From the NCBI GenBank assembly GCA_041743085.1, contig JBGTNL010000038.1:176086-240085 (forward strand): DNA of 64,000 bases, in the 5' to 3' direction. The stretch is from JAFMPW01 sp041743085 (GTDB lineage Bacteria; Bacteroidota; Bacteroidia; Flavobacteriales; Flavobacteriaceae). Position numbers and translations under genes: made by a program. Below the pieces are notes generated by a model. It saw nothing but the letters and a program-made list of their open reading frames with translations. It did not search any database and was not told the origin of the DNA. Numbering within the stretch: position 1 is the stretch's first letter; the number at the start of each line of letters is the position of its first letter. This document shows positions 15,954 through 23,502 of the stretch, in pieces.

Positions 15954-17153
15954 ATGAATGTCTATATCTCATCTACATACAAAGACCTGATAGTATATCG
16001 GGAAGGAGTGGCAACCGCTCTCCGACAGATCGGCCATAAGGTAATCCACATGGAGGGATATACCGCGGAGGAAAGCCGACCACTTGATAAATGTGTGAAG
16101 GATGCCGCCTCAGCGGATCTCTACATCGGCATTTTCGCATGGCGCTATGGTTACATTCCAGAGGCCAATCCAAGCTATACCGACCTACCTCCTGAAGTCA
16201 TTCCTGGGATAATGTCAATCACCGAAGCGGAGTACCATGCAGCGGAGAATATCCCAAGGCTAATCTTCATATTGGCCGATTCCGTAAAGTGGCTGCCCGC
16301 GCTGATGGACGCGCATACGGAGTATGACCATGGTGAGAAGATCAGGGATCTTCGCAAGAGGCTTGGGGAAGCACATACAGTTTCATTTTTTACGTCTCCT
16401 GATCAGCTTGTAAGCCAGGTAATAGCCGCGGTAAGACGTCAGGAACTTTCCGCTCAACTGGAATTAAAAAGTTTACAGGAGGTGGATGCCCATAGCTGGA
16501 TGATGAATCCCGAATCGCAAACCCCGCATGGTTTGTATGATACCACAATGATGGCTATTACCGACCATATCAGGGCATTAGACGAGGAAACCTATATGAT
16601 AATCGATATAGGAAATGGCAGGAACTGGTGGTCTACGAGACTGTATTTTCTGGCCTCACTGCTTGTGGATCTGAGCGATGTACACTTCCTGGTTTTTGTT
16701 GATATGGAAAAACGATTTTTCGGGGCATCCAATGCCCTTGCGGTGCGAGATATAATAGGAAGGCGAATCGGGGCCATTAGGCTTTATGAAGAAGCCCTGG
16801 CCGCAGTTAATCCTCTGCCCGACCTGACGAATGAACTCAATCGAAGAGGTAATGAATGGGAAACGGAAATGCGGAGACAAGGTGGGGAGGAGTCCGTTAA
16901 AACATGGGTCAGAAAACAAGAACTAAAGCGATTCCTTGGAGCATCCCTCATTCAGCGCGCTGTGAACTGGTCGCCGGATGAGAAGAGCAACGCGAGTGGG
17001 ATTCTGGAGGTGGTCGACCAGATACTTAAATGGCCTCATGATATGGTCCCTCTCGTCAAAGACCAAAAATTCTACAAGGTAGTAGAGCGCATTGCGCTAA
17101 CAGAGGAGGTGGCCAAAATTTATGTGAGTGAACGCCTGAAGACTTCTGTTTAG
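15954..17153 (+). CDS. DUF4062-domain protein with unrecognised C-terminal domain
   Basis: 399 residues, start at MNVYISSTYKDLIVYREG, which is the conserved DUF4062 N-terminus; an upstream Met at 15921 would add 11 residues. AGGAG lies 8 bp before this ATG, a Shine-Dalgarno-like site unusual for this phylum. DUF4062 (about residues 1-90: KVIHMEGYTAEESRPLD, then SADLYIGIFAWRYGYIPE) is a TIR/nucleoside-hydrolase-like fold that typically forms the sensor or effector part of larger NTPase and conflict-system proteins. Residues about 170-399 (TYMIIDIGNGRNWWSTRLYF, DVHFLVFVDMEKRFFGAS) match nothing I recognise; no NTPase motif and no membrane segment. It stands alone between broken genes and a repeat. 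Defence is an inference only. Confidence 0.75.
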   Translation: MNVYISSTYKDLIVYREGVATALRQIGHKVIHMEGYTAEESRPLDKCVKDAASADLYIGIFAWRYGYIPEANPSYTDLPPEVIPGIMSITEAEYHAAENIPRLIFILADSVKWLPALMDAHTEYDHGEKIRDLRKRLGEAHTVSFFTSPDQLVSQVIAAVRRQELSAQLELKSLQEVDAHSWMMNPESQTPHGLYDTTMMAITDHIRALDEETYMIIDIGNGRNWWSTRLYFLASLLVDLSDVHFLVFVDMEKRFFGASNALAVRDIIGRRIGAIRLYEEALAAVNPLPDLTNELNRRGNEWETEMRRQGGEESVKTWVRKQELKRFLGASLIQRAVNWSPDEKSNASGILEVVDQILKWPHDMVPLVKDQKFYKVVERIALTEEVAKIYVSERLKTSV

Positions 17154-17294
17154 ATATCCCCTTTTTTGTAAAGTAAAGTCAATACGACTTAGCCACCTGG
17201 TATTGCCAAAGTGGCTTGCAGTTAATTATCATTACAGAGCAGATCTCACTGGATCCACCACCATTGTCAAATTACTCCGGACTTTAGAATTTCT

Positions 17295-17591
17295 AACTAA
17301 ACCACTCCTATGGATTGAAAATCCATGCCTGTCCGTCCTATGGCGGAGGTTTGGATACGCAATGAAATTGCCCGCCTGAACGCCAGCCCGACAAGTCATT
17401 CTGGCGGGGAACGGGCAGGCTTTGGTTAAATGTTAATAGTTGATATCATACGATTAACGGTTAACCAATAACTATTAACCTGTTCGAAAAAAGTTTTTAG
17501 CCCGAACCGTCGGGGGGAAGTCTTGCACTAAAGTGCTTACCTGCCTGCCGCCTTTAGGCGGGGTTTCAACTAACGATTGAGACCAATAAAA
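17295..17591. repeat. Composite dispersed repeat, copy 2 (units A and B)
   Basis: Unit A at 17295-17352 and unit B at 17518-17591 correspond to 5292-5349 and 5477-5550. The spacer is 165 bp and contains CCCGCCTGAACGCCAGCCCG and a shared word CCAATAACTATTA. The element fills most of the gap between the convergent DUF4062 and guaB genes and ends 43 bp from the guaB stop codon. Confidence 0.85.
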
Positions 17592-17633
17592 ACAGGATGC
17601 CCACATTATAGCATAACATTTATTGGGAAGGTA

Positions 17634-19106
17634 TTACCTACTGTAATTAGGGGATTCATTGGTAATGGTTACATCGTGCGGATGGCTTTCATTAATACCA
17701 CTGGCCGTGATCTGTACAAAACGGCCGTCCTCTTTCAAGGCGGCAATATCCTTTGCGCCGCAATACCCCATCCCGGCGCGCAGGCCACCCACAAACTGGT
17801 GAATACTCTCAAACAAATCGCCCTTATACGGCACCCTGCCCACTATACCCTCCGGGACCAGTTTTTTAATATCGTCCTCAACATCCTGGAAATAGCGGTC
17901 CTTGCTTCCTTCCTTCATTGCCTCCACAGATCCCATGCCCCTGTACGATTTAAATTTCCGGCCTTCATAGATAATGGTTTCACCGGGAGATTCTTTGGTC
18001 CCGGCAATCAGGGAACCCAGCATAACACTGTCCGCACCTGCCGCAATGGCTTTAGGAATATCCCCTGTGTAGCGTATGCCGCCATCTGCGATAACAGGCA
18101 CCCCGCTGCCCTTGATGGCCGCTGATACTTCCAGCACGGCCGAAAACTGCGGGAACCCAACTCCGGCCACTACACGGGTTGTACAGATAGAACCGGGTCC
18201 TATACCAACTTTTACGGCATCGGCTCCTGCCTCCACAAGGTATTTGGCAGCGGCTCCTGTAGCAATATTACCCACAACCACCTCTAGCTTGGGAAATTTC
18301 TTTTTAACCTCTTTTAAAATGATGACCACGCCCTTCGTATGCCCGTGGGCCGTATCGATAACCACGGCGTCCACACCTGCCTCCACCAGGGCCGTTACCC
18401 TATCCACCGCATCGGATGTAACCCCTACCGCCGCTGCAACCCGTAACCTTCCGTATTGATCCTTATTGGCAATTGGTTTTTGGGTTAGTTTCGTAATATC
18501 ACGGAAAGTTATGAGTCCAACAAGCACATTGTCCCCATTGACCACCGGAAGTTTTTCAATCTTGTTTACCTGAAGAATATCTTCGGCTTCACCAAGGGAT
18601 GTCCCTTCGGCCACGGTTACCAGGTTTTTAGAGGTCATCACCTCCGCAATGGGACGGTCGTTGTTTTTTTCAAAACGGAGATCCCTGTTGGTGACTATCC
18701 CCAATAATTTCTTCTCCCCATCCACTATGGGAATTCCCCCAATACTGTACTCCTTCATATTGGCTTTGGCGTCCCTTACTATTGAATTCAAGGGAAGGGT
18801 AACAGGATCCAGGATCATACCGCTTTCCGCCCGTTTTACCTTGCGAACCTTTGCGGCCTGCCGCTCCGGGCTCATATTCTTATGCAATACGCCAATGCCT
18901 CCTTCCTGGGCCATTGCGATGGCCATCTGGGATTCTGTGACCGTATCCATAGCGGCGGAAACAATCGGAATATTGATGGTAATGTTCCTGGTGAATTTCG
19001 TTTGAATGTTGACCTCCCTGGGAAGAACTTCAGAATAGGCCGGGACCAGGAGTACGTCGTCGTAAGTAAGACCTTCTCCCAGAATCTTGTTAAGGTGGGC
19101 TTCCAT
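17634..19106 (-). CDS. guaB: IMP dehydrogenase
   Basis: 490 residues; NAD-dependent oxidation of IMP to XMP, the committed step of GMP synthesis. N-terminal LTYDDVLLVPAYSEVLPREV; tandem CBS domains at about residues 95-205 inserted in the barrel; active-site loop VGIGPGSICTTRVVAGVG with the catalytic Cys; flap with SYRGMGSVEAM (R-G-M-G) and C-terminal mobile segment. Length and order are standard for bacterial IMPDH. Single-gene unit with its own -7 box; the CBS pair suggests allosteric control by purine nucleotides as in the family. Confidence 0.97.
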   Translation of the reverse strand: MEAHLNKILGEGLTYDDVLLVPAYSEVLPREVNIQTKFTRNITINIPIVSAAMDTVTESQMAIAMAQEGGIGVLHKNMSPERQAAKVRKVKRAESGMILDPVTLPLNSIVRDAKANMKEYSIGGIPIVDGEKKLLGIVTNRDLRFEKNNDRPIAEVMTSKNLVTVAEGTSLGEAEDILQVNKIEKLPVVNGDNVLVGLITFRDITKLTQKPIANKDQYGRLRVAAAVGVTSDAVDRVTALVEAGVDAVVIDTAHGHTKGVVIILKEVKKKFPKLEVVVGNIATGAAAKYLVEAGADAVKVGIGPGSICTTRVVAGVGFPQFSAVLEVSAAIKGSGVPVIADGGIRYTGDIPKAIAAGADSVMLGSLIAGTKESPGETIIYEGRKFKSYRGMGSVEAMKEGSKDRYFQDVEDDIKKLVPEGIVGRVPYKGDLFESIHQFVGGLRAGMGYCGAKDIAALKEDGRFVQITASGINESHPHDVTITNESPNYSR

Positions 19107-19129
19107 GGCAATTAAGGATTAATTGCGTG

Positions 19130-19137
19130 CAAATATA
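19130..19137 (-). promoter_or_regulatory. Putative -7 box of guaB
   Basis: TATATTTG on the minus strand fits TAnnTTTG, 24 bp before the guaB start. Confidence 0.45.
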
Positions 19138-19175
19138 CTACTTTTTAAGGCAAGTTGGTATAGCTGTTTTACCAC

Positions 19176-19673
19176 TTACTCCGGGCTTGCCTTTTTTGTC
19201 AGCTGATACAATACCAAGAGGGAAGAAAAGACAAAAGTAGCGGTCATTAAGACCCCCGAAAACACCACTATATATTTCATCCAAAGCATGCCAGACCATA
19301 CAAGGTAAATACCTCCAAAAGTCAGAAGAACGGATAGAAACGGTTCTATGGTTAAAAATAATTTTAAAGTTTTTGAAAGTCGGGTTAGCCATACCAATAT
19401 CCCAAGGAGAAAGAATATAAAGGACATGGACAGAATATGGGTATGGATAATGGTCAGCATTTCATGCGCACTCTTCCTGAATTTCATAACGGCTGCGTCT
19501 TCGTCCTCCTCGTTGCCCAGATAATTTTCCTCTATCCCGCTCGGAACCATGGTCCCTGTCCGATCTACGAATAAAAGCCCGGTATAGAATCCCAGGGAAA
19601 GGACCACTACGAAGGCACCGATAAATAATTTGATCTCTTTTGGGAAGGTCTGCAGCAGGCCGTTGTAGTTCAT
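19176..19673 (-). CDS. Four-helix membrane protein linked to an FMN-binding protein
   Basis: 165 residues with about four membrane segments (near residues 15-36, 72-95, 105-122 and 130-155) and an acidic loop (GNEEDEDAAVMKFRKSAHE). The second segment starts with several His residues (TIIHTHIL), which could ligand heme; this is inference. No family recognised. Its start overlaps the stop of the upstream FMN-binding gene by one base (TAATG), so translation is coupled. Together with that gene it probably forms an envelope electron-transfer pair. It is the last gene of the cluster. Confidence 0.72.
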   Translation of the reverse strand: MNYNGLLQTFPKEIKLFIGAFVVVLSLGFYTGLLFVDRTGTMVPSGIEENYLGNEEDEDAAVMKFRKSAHEMLTIIHTHILSMSFIFFLLGILVWLTRLSKTLKLFLTIEPFLSVLLTFGGIYLVWSGMLWMKYIVVFSGVLMTATFVFSSLLVLYQLTKKASPE

Positions 19674-20209
19674 TACAATGCGTTGTTTTCCTGTAGGATG
19701 CCAACTGTTTGTAATAAATTATCCATGGATCGGGTCATGGAACGCACCGAGATCGTGGCTCCGGCAATGGCATCAACATTAGTCTCGGGACTTACCCTGT
19801 CCTTTCCCGTTTTTCCAAGAAACTGTTTTAGCCACCTGCTACTTCCTATTTCTCCCCCGTATTCCTCCCGGTATACGAGAACTTTGGAATGGATCACTTT
19901 AAGGTCCTTATCAAACAAGACCAAATAATCGAATTGCGCAGTTTTACTTGGGGCCTTGTCAACGAATCCATAACCCAGAAGATTAGAGCCCTCTACAACT
20001 TTGTACAGGTTCTCCGTGCTAATTTTGGTGGGAAGCTGTTTATTCAATCCCGGAGACACCTCCACTGGCTGCATCTCAAAATCGGTAACCTCAAAGACTT
20101 TTTCAACTTCCCGGAGTACCTTTTTCTCAATATTAGTAGGTAGCCCAAAACTAGAAAGGAACAGGGTTATTATTAGTGCTACGACTGAATATTGGGATAC
20201 CTGGATCAT
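19673..20209 (-). CDS. Exported FMN-binding domain protein (RnfG/NqrC-like)
   Basis: 178 residues: N-terminal hydrophobic anchor (SVVALIITLFLSSFG) and one FMN-binding domain. The covalent flavinylation site is visible as DAIAGATIS (about residues 148-156), matching D-x-x-x-G-A-T with Thr as acceptor for FMN transferred by ApbE-type enzymes. It probably passes electrons outside the cytoplasmic membrane. Upstream lies a porin gene; downstream and translationally coupled is a multi-helix membrane protein. A palindrome of the same type as two sites ahead of the porin lies 16 bp upstream, so it may have its own regulated promoter. No ApbE gene is in the window. Confidence 0.85.
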   Translation of the reverse strand: MIQVSQYSVVALIITLFLSSFGLPTNIEKKVLREVEKVFEVTDFEMQPVEVSPGLNKQLPTKISTENLYKVVEGSNLLGYGFVDKAPSKTAQFDYLVLFDKDLKVIHSKVLVYREEYGGEIGSSRWLKQFLGKTGKDRVSPETNVDAIAGATISVRSMTRSMDNLLQTVGILQENNAL

Positions 20210-20224
20210 GGTGCAAATGTATTA

Positions 20225-20243
20225 ATTTAGATTAAATCTTAAT
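20225..20243. promoter_or_regulatory. Palindromic operator-like site, FMN-binding gene
   Basis: ATTTAGATTAAATCTTAAT. It shares the pattern ATTTAGAnTnAnTCTAAAT with two sites upstream of the porin gene. Possible Fur-type iron box; the regulator is inferred, not shown. Confidence 0.5.
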
Positions 20244-20421
20244 AAGGAAAAACAGAATTTTTCTTTTCGGACAACATGTTTCCTGAAATCCTTTCGTGCT
20301 GACTTAGTACTTTCTCTAATATAATTATGGATTTCCAAGACCGCTACCTCAGTGATTTGAGATATTTCTTCATGCCTTCCGGCCTGGGCCGTCGTGGATA
20401 GTATCCATTAAAGTGGCAATA

Positions 20422-21600
20422 CTAGAACCAAACTCCGATCCCAAAATTCAAGCGGTCCTTCACATCACCGCCATCCAACACGTTACTTCGGAACTGGTAA
20501 TCTCCTTTTACCACCACTCCCGGGGCAATGTGATACGTAAGTCCGGTTGTAACATCAGTTCTGTCATAAGCTTCATTTACCTCCAATGGGCCCTCTGTGC
20601 TTGCATGGGTGTTGAACTTCTCATAGCGGGCAAAGGCAAACAACTTTTGTTTTTTATCACTGGGAAGCAGATTGTAAGCCCCTTCCACATACCAGCCTTG
20701 CAGGGCACTTCCGAGATCGCTTCCGGTTAGCGCGTTATAGGCCCCGGTGTCCGAAAGGGATGCGTGAATAAACTGCCCCCTGGCCGTGAACCTTTGATAG
20801 GCATAACGGGCATCCACTCCTAACATGGCGATGCCAATATCGGCCCCGTCCAATTGTTCCACATTATCTTCCGCCTGTGTTCGGCCGAAGTAAGTTGAAA
20901 ATCCAAGTCTAAGGCCGGGAATAGCGTAGTAATCCAGTTTTGTGGATAAGGTTGGACTGTCTATGGTCGACTGAATAGCTTTCTGCCTGCCTCCACGAAG
21001 GCCGCTGGATCCACTGAGAAAACCGGAAACACCGCCTTCGCCGTCGGTTTCGGTCGACTTAAAGCCGTTGAAGACATACGCCTGATACCCAAGCGAAATA
21101 CTGTTGAACCTGCCCGTAACTCCTATCCCAAGCTCCCTCCAGGTCGTAGGGACTATCACATTGTCCATTTCCGGGCGTTCCGTGCCGTTGAAGGTCGTAG
21201 GTTCATGAAATTCATTTACAATGCCCATGGGCACCAACATGAGTCCGCCCCGGAGGTTTACATTATTTGCCACATTGTAGTTAACAAACGCCTGTTCCAC
21301 GAAAACTTCCTCCACATGTTCAAATTCAATTTCGGTAACAAACTGCGTTCTTTCATTAAATCTGTAGCCCAGGAGCAGTACCAGACGTTGTACATCTAAC
21401 TCGCCATTGTCTCCTTCAGGCTGGTTATAAAGCATTTCTCCATACGCACCCAGGGTAACGGCAGAACCATAATTCCCGGACAACAGACGCTGCGCGGCGT
21501 TTAATTGTTTTTGGGGATCAAACATGATGGAATCCGTTTTGGTCTGGGCAGCTAATCCCATGGAAAAAAGAAATGCGAAAAGATAAATAATACGCTTCAT
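20422..21600 (-). CDS. Outer-membrane porin, phosphate-selective porin O/P type
   Basis: 392 residues with a signal peptide (MKRIIYLFAFLFSMGLAAQ). The rest is alternating amphipathic strands typical of a 14-16 strand barrel, for example GAYGEMLYNQPEGDNGELDV, TQFVTEIEFEHVEEVFVEQA and NLRGGLMLVPMGIVNEFHEP, and the protein ends with an aromatic residue (IGVWF), the outer-membrane insertion signal. Such proteins pass small anions or are induced with metal-acquisition systems. Two copies of a 19-bp palindrome precede it. FMN-binding and membrane-protein genes follow on the same strand after 212 bp. Confidence 0.85.
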   Translation of the reverse strand: MKRIIYLFAFLFSMGLAAQTKTDSIMFDPQKQLNAAQRLLSGNYGSAVTLGAYGEMLYNQPEGDNGELDVQRLVLLLGYRFNERTQFVTEIEFEHVEEVFVEQAFVNYNVANNVNLRGGLMLVPMGIVNEFHEPTTFNGTERPEMDNVIVPTTWRELGIGVTGRFNSISLGYQAYVFNGFKSTETDGEGGVSGFLSGSSGLRGGRQKAIQSTIDSPTLSTKLDYYAIPGLRLGFSTYFGRTQAEDNVEQLDGADIGIAMLGVDARYAYQRFTARGQFIHASLSDTGAYNALTGSDLGSALQGWYVEGAYNLLPSDKKQKLFAFARYEKFNTHASTEGPLEVNEAYDRTDVTTGLTYHIAPGVVVKGDYQFRSNVLDGGDVKDRLNFGIGVWF

Positions 21601-21612
21601 TGGTTGTTATAT

Positions 21613-21635
21613 TTATTTAGACTGATTATAAATTA
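21613..21635. promoter_or_regulatory. Palindromic operator-like site 1, porin gene
   Basis: Arms TTATTTA (21613-21619) and TAAATTA (21629-21635) with a 9-bp spacer, 13 bp ahead of the porin start. Core ATTTAGACTGATTATAAAT aligns with the other two sites. Looks like an iron-regulator (Fur-type) box; unproven. Confidence 0.5.
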
Positions 21636-21677
21636 TTTCGCAGACAAATTTAAAGGTAAAATTTAATCCGCCAAATT

Positions 21678-21700
21678 TTATTTAAAATAATTCTAAATAA
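21678..21700. promoter_or_regulatory. Palindromic operator-like site 2, porin gene
   Basis: Perfect 7-bp arms TTATTTA (21678-21684) and TAAATAA (21694-21700), again with a 9-bp spacer, 78 bp ahead of the porin start. It lies between the divergent-side ends of the porin and HMG-CoA lyase genes, about 70 bp past the lyase stop. Confidence 0.55.
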
Positions 21701-21770
21701 GAAAGAATAATTAGCACTTAATATTCCTGGGAAAGTGCAAGGAGGTGCAGCGCTAATTCTTTATAGGGAG

Positions 21771-22637
21771 CTAATGATAGGCGAAAAACAAATCGGATGC
21801 TTTATTGTAGGCAGCCTCAAAGACCATCCATTTGACATTGGTTTCGGCCTTTACAGAAGTAAAATAGGAAAGCATTTTTTCAGTTGGCATGTTTCCCGTG
21901 AGTTCGTCTTTGGCCATGGGGCAGCCCCCAAAGCCTTGCACCGCACCATCGAAACGCCTACACCCCGATTCGTAGGCAGCTGCTATTTTTTCATGCCATT
22001 TGTTGGGTGTGGTATGGAGGTGTGCTCCAAACTCAATTTCCGGATATGCCGGGATCAAATTGGTGAACAGATAATCAATAACATCCGGAGTGGACGTTCC
22101 CACTGTATCCGACAATGATAAAATTCGAACCCCCATTGAAGCGAGTTTTTCGGTCCACTTCCCTACGATCTCCACATTCCAGGGATCTCCGTAAGGGTTA
22201 CCAAATCCCATTGAAATATAGGTAACCACTTCCTTATCTTTTATATCCGCAATATTGAGGATCTCCTGAAGTATTTCTACAGATTGGGCTATGGTCTTGT
22301 GGGTATTCCGCATTTGAAAGTTCTCCGAAATAGAAAAAGGATAGCCTAAATAATCAATAGCCTCATAAAGGCTGGCATCCTGAGCTCCGCGAATATTGGC
22401 CACAATGGCCAGCAACTTGCTTTTAGTTTTCGACAGGTCTATCCGGTTTAGTACTTCCGCCGTATCCGTCATTTGGGGGACAGCCCTTGGGGAAACAAAA
22501 CTTCCAAAATCGATGGTATCAAATCCGCAACCCAGTAAAGATTGTATGTACTTTACTTTCTCTTCGGTAGGAATGAATGATTTAATGCCCTGCATGGCAT
22601 CCCGTGGACATTCAATGATTTTTACCTTTTCGGCCAT
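21771..22637 (-). CDS. Hydroxymethylglutaryl-CoA lyase
   Basis: 288 residues; cleaves HMG-CoA to acetyl-CoA and acetoacetate in leucine degradation. HMGL-like TIM barrel: N-terminal IIECPRDAMQGIKSFIPTEE with the catalytic Arg-Asp pair, metal-site region FGAHLHTTPNKWHEKI with the H-x-H ligands, and VQGFGGCPMAKDELTGNMPT containing the family Cys in GxGGCP. Length is slightly shorter than the human enzyme without transit peptide. No other leucine-catabolism gene is adjacent. The gene ends 70 bp before the porin operator region. Confidence 0.92.
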   Translation of the reverse strand: MAEKVKIIECPRDAMQGIKSFIPTEEKVKYIQSLLGCGFDTIDFGSFVSPRAVPQMTDTAEVLNRIDLSKTKSKLLAIVANIRGAQDASLYEAIDYLGYPFSISENFQMRNTHKTIAQSVEILQEILNIADIKDKEVVTYISMGFGNPYGDPWNVEIVGKWTEKLASMGVRILSLSDTVGTSTPDVIDYLFTNLIPAYPEIEFGAHLHTTPNKWHEKIAAAYESGCRRFDGAVQGFGGCPMAKDELTGNMPTEKMLSYFTSVKAETNVKWMVFEAAYNKASDLFFAYH

Positions 22638-22846
22638 AAATTGGGGTATGCTAACGCGTTAAATTTACCACTATTTATCCGATAATGACGGTTCCGGAAC
22701 AGCACAAGCAGGTCTAAACCTAATGAAATAAGGCGGCTATTTTTTCGAAAGTATGCAAATACCGCTACTACGGTCGACGATGTATTAAAAACTTATTTAG
22801 CAGTGCTGAGCTTCATTTTTATTATCTTGCGGAAACTTTGATTTAT

Positions 22847-23015
22847 GTGCATCTCTAAAAACCTTACTTTGGTTGCCAACTTGTTCTTTTTCCCAGCTAC
22901 TTCGTTGCCAAAATACTTCCCGATAGCTATCGGGACTAAACTCCGCTTTTGGCGCCTTGTATCCGAAAAAAATTCCTGCGTTATCACTCCAAACAGAGTA
23001 ATTAGAGGTACCCTT
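22847..23015. repeat. MITE-like element, copy 1, abutting a start codon
   Basis: About 169 bp; the reverse complement of 38707-38875 with roughly nine in ten positions identical. The ends are imperfect inverted repeats (GCATCTCTAAAAACC ... TAATTAGAGGTACCC) and the middle holds the perfect palindrome CCCGATAGCTATCGGG (22919-22934). Its right end touches the ATG of the Dabb gene at 23016, so the element forms that gene's whole leader. The reading frame stays open through it, which can mislead gene callers into a start at 22845. Confidence 0.85.
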
Positions 23016-23438
23016 ATGAATACCAACAAATTTATAGTGATAGCTTTCCTTACCGTGGCGTCACTAGGTTTTATGCCGATACCTATGGAAGCCAAATCTT
23101 CACCTATGGATTCTCAAATAAATTCCGCCTCTGACAGTATTTTAAGACATGTAGTGCTTTTTAAATTCAAGGAAGGCGCCCCGAAGGAAAAAATTACTGA
23201 AATAGAAAATGCCTTTGGTGCCCTGCAAAGTAAAATCCCTCAAATACAGTCATACGAATGGGGCCTTAATAATAGCCCGGAGGGTTTGGAAAAAGGTTTT
23301 ACCCATTGTTTTTTGGTAACCTTTAAAAGTGAGGCCGACAGAGTGGTCTATCTACCACACCCTGACCACCAGGCTTTTGTTAAGCTATTGCAACCTCATT
23401 TAGAGGATGTGCTCGTCGTGGATTACTGGACGAAGTGA
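23016..23438 (+). CDS. Exported Dabb (stress-responsive A/B barrel) domain protein
   Basis: 140 residues. Start taken at the ATG of MNTNKFIVIAFLTVASLGF, which gives a signal peptide; an upstream in-frame ATG at 22845 would add 57 codons encoded by a repeat element. The mature part is a Dabb domain (LRHVVLFKFKEGAPKEKITE, then the end VYLPHPDHQAFVKLL), a ferredoxin-like dimeric barrel. The H-x-x-F pattern in HPDHQAF is typical. Known members act in stress response or polyketide cyclisation; no function is assigned here. Its promoter and translation signals must lie in or beyond the repeat. Confidence 0.85.
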   Translation: MNTNKFIVIAFLTVASLGFMPIPMEAKSSPMDSQINSASDSILRHVVLFKFKEGAPKEKITEIENAFGALQSKIPQIQSYEWGLNNSPEGLEKGFTHCFLVTFKSEADRVVYLPHPDHQAFVKLLQPHLEDVLVVDYWTK

Positions 23439-23502
23439 AAAAGTAAGCAGTAATCAGTAAGCAGGGTGGAGTAAACAGCAATCAACTTATTACAATGTCT
23501 TT

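Noticed and set aside
22845..23015. In-frame N-terminal extension of 57 residues on the Dabb protein
   Set aside because: It is encoded by the MITE-like repeat, and a good signal peptide begins at the inner ATG at 23016.
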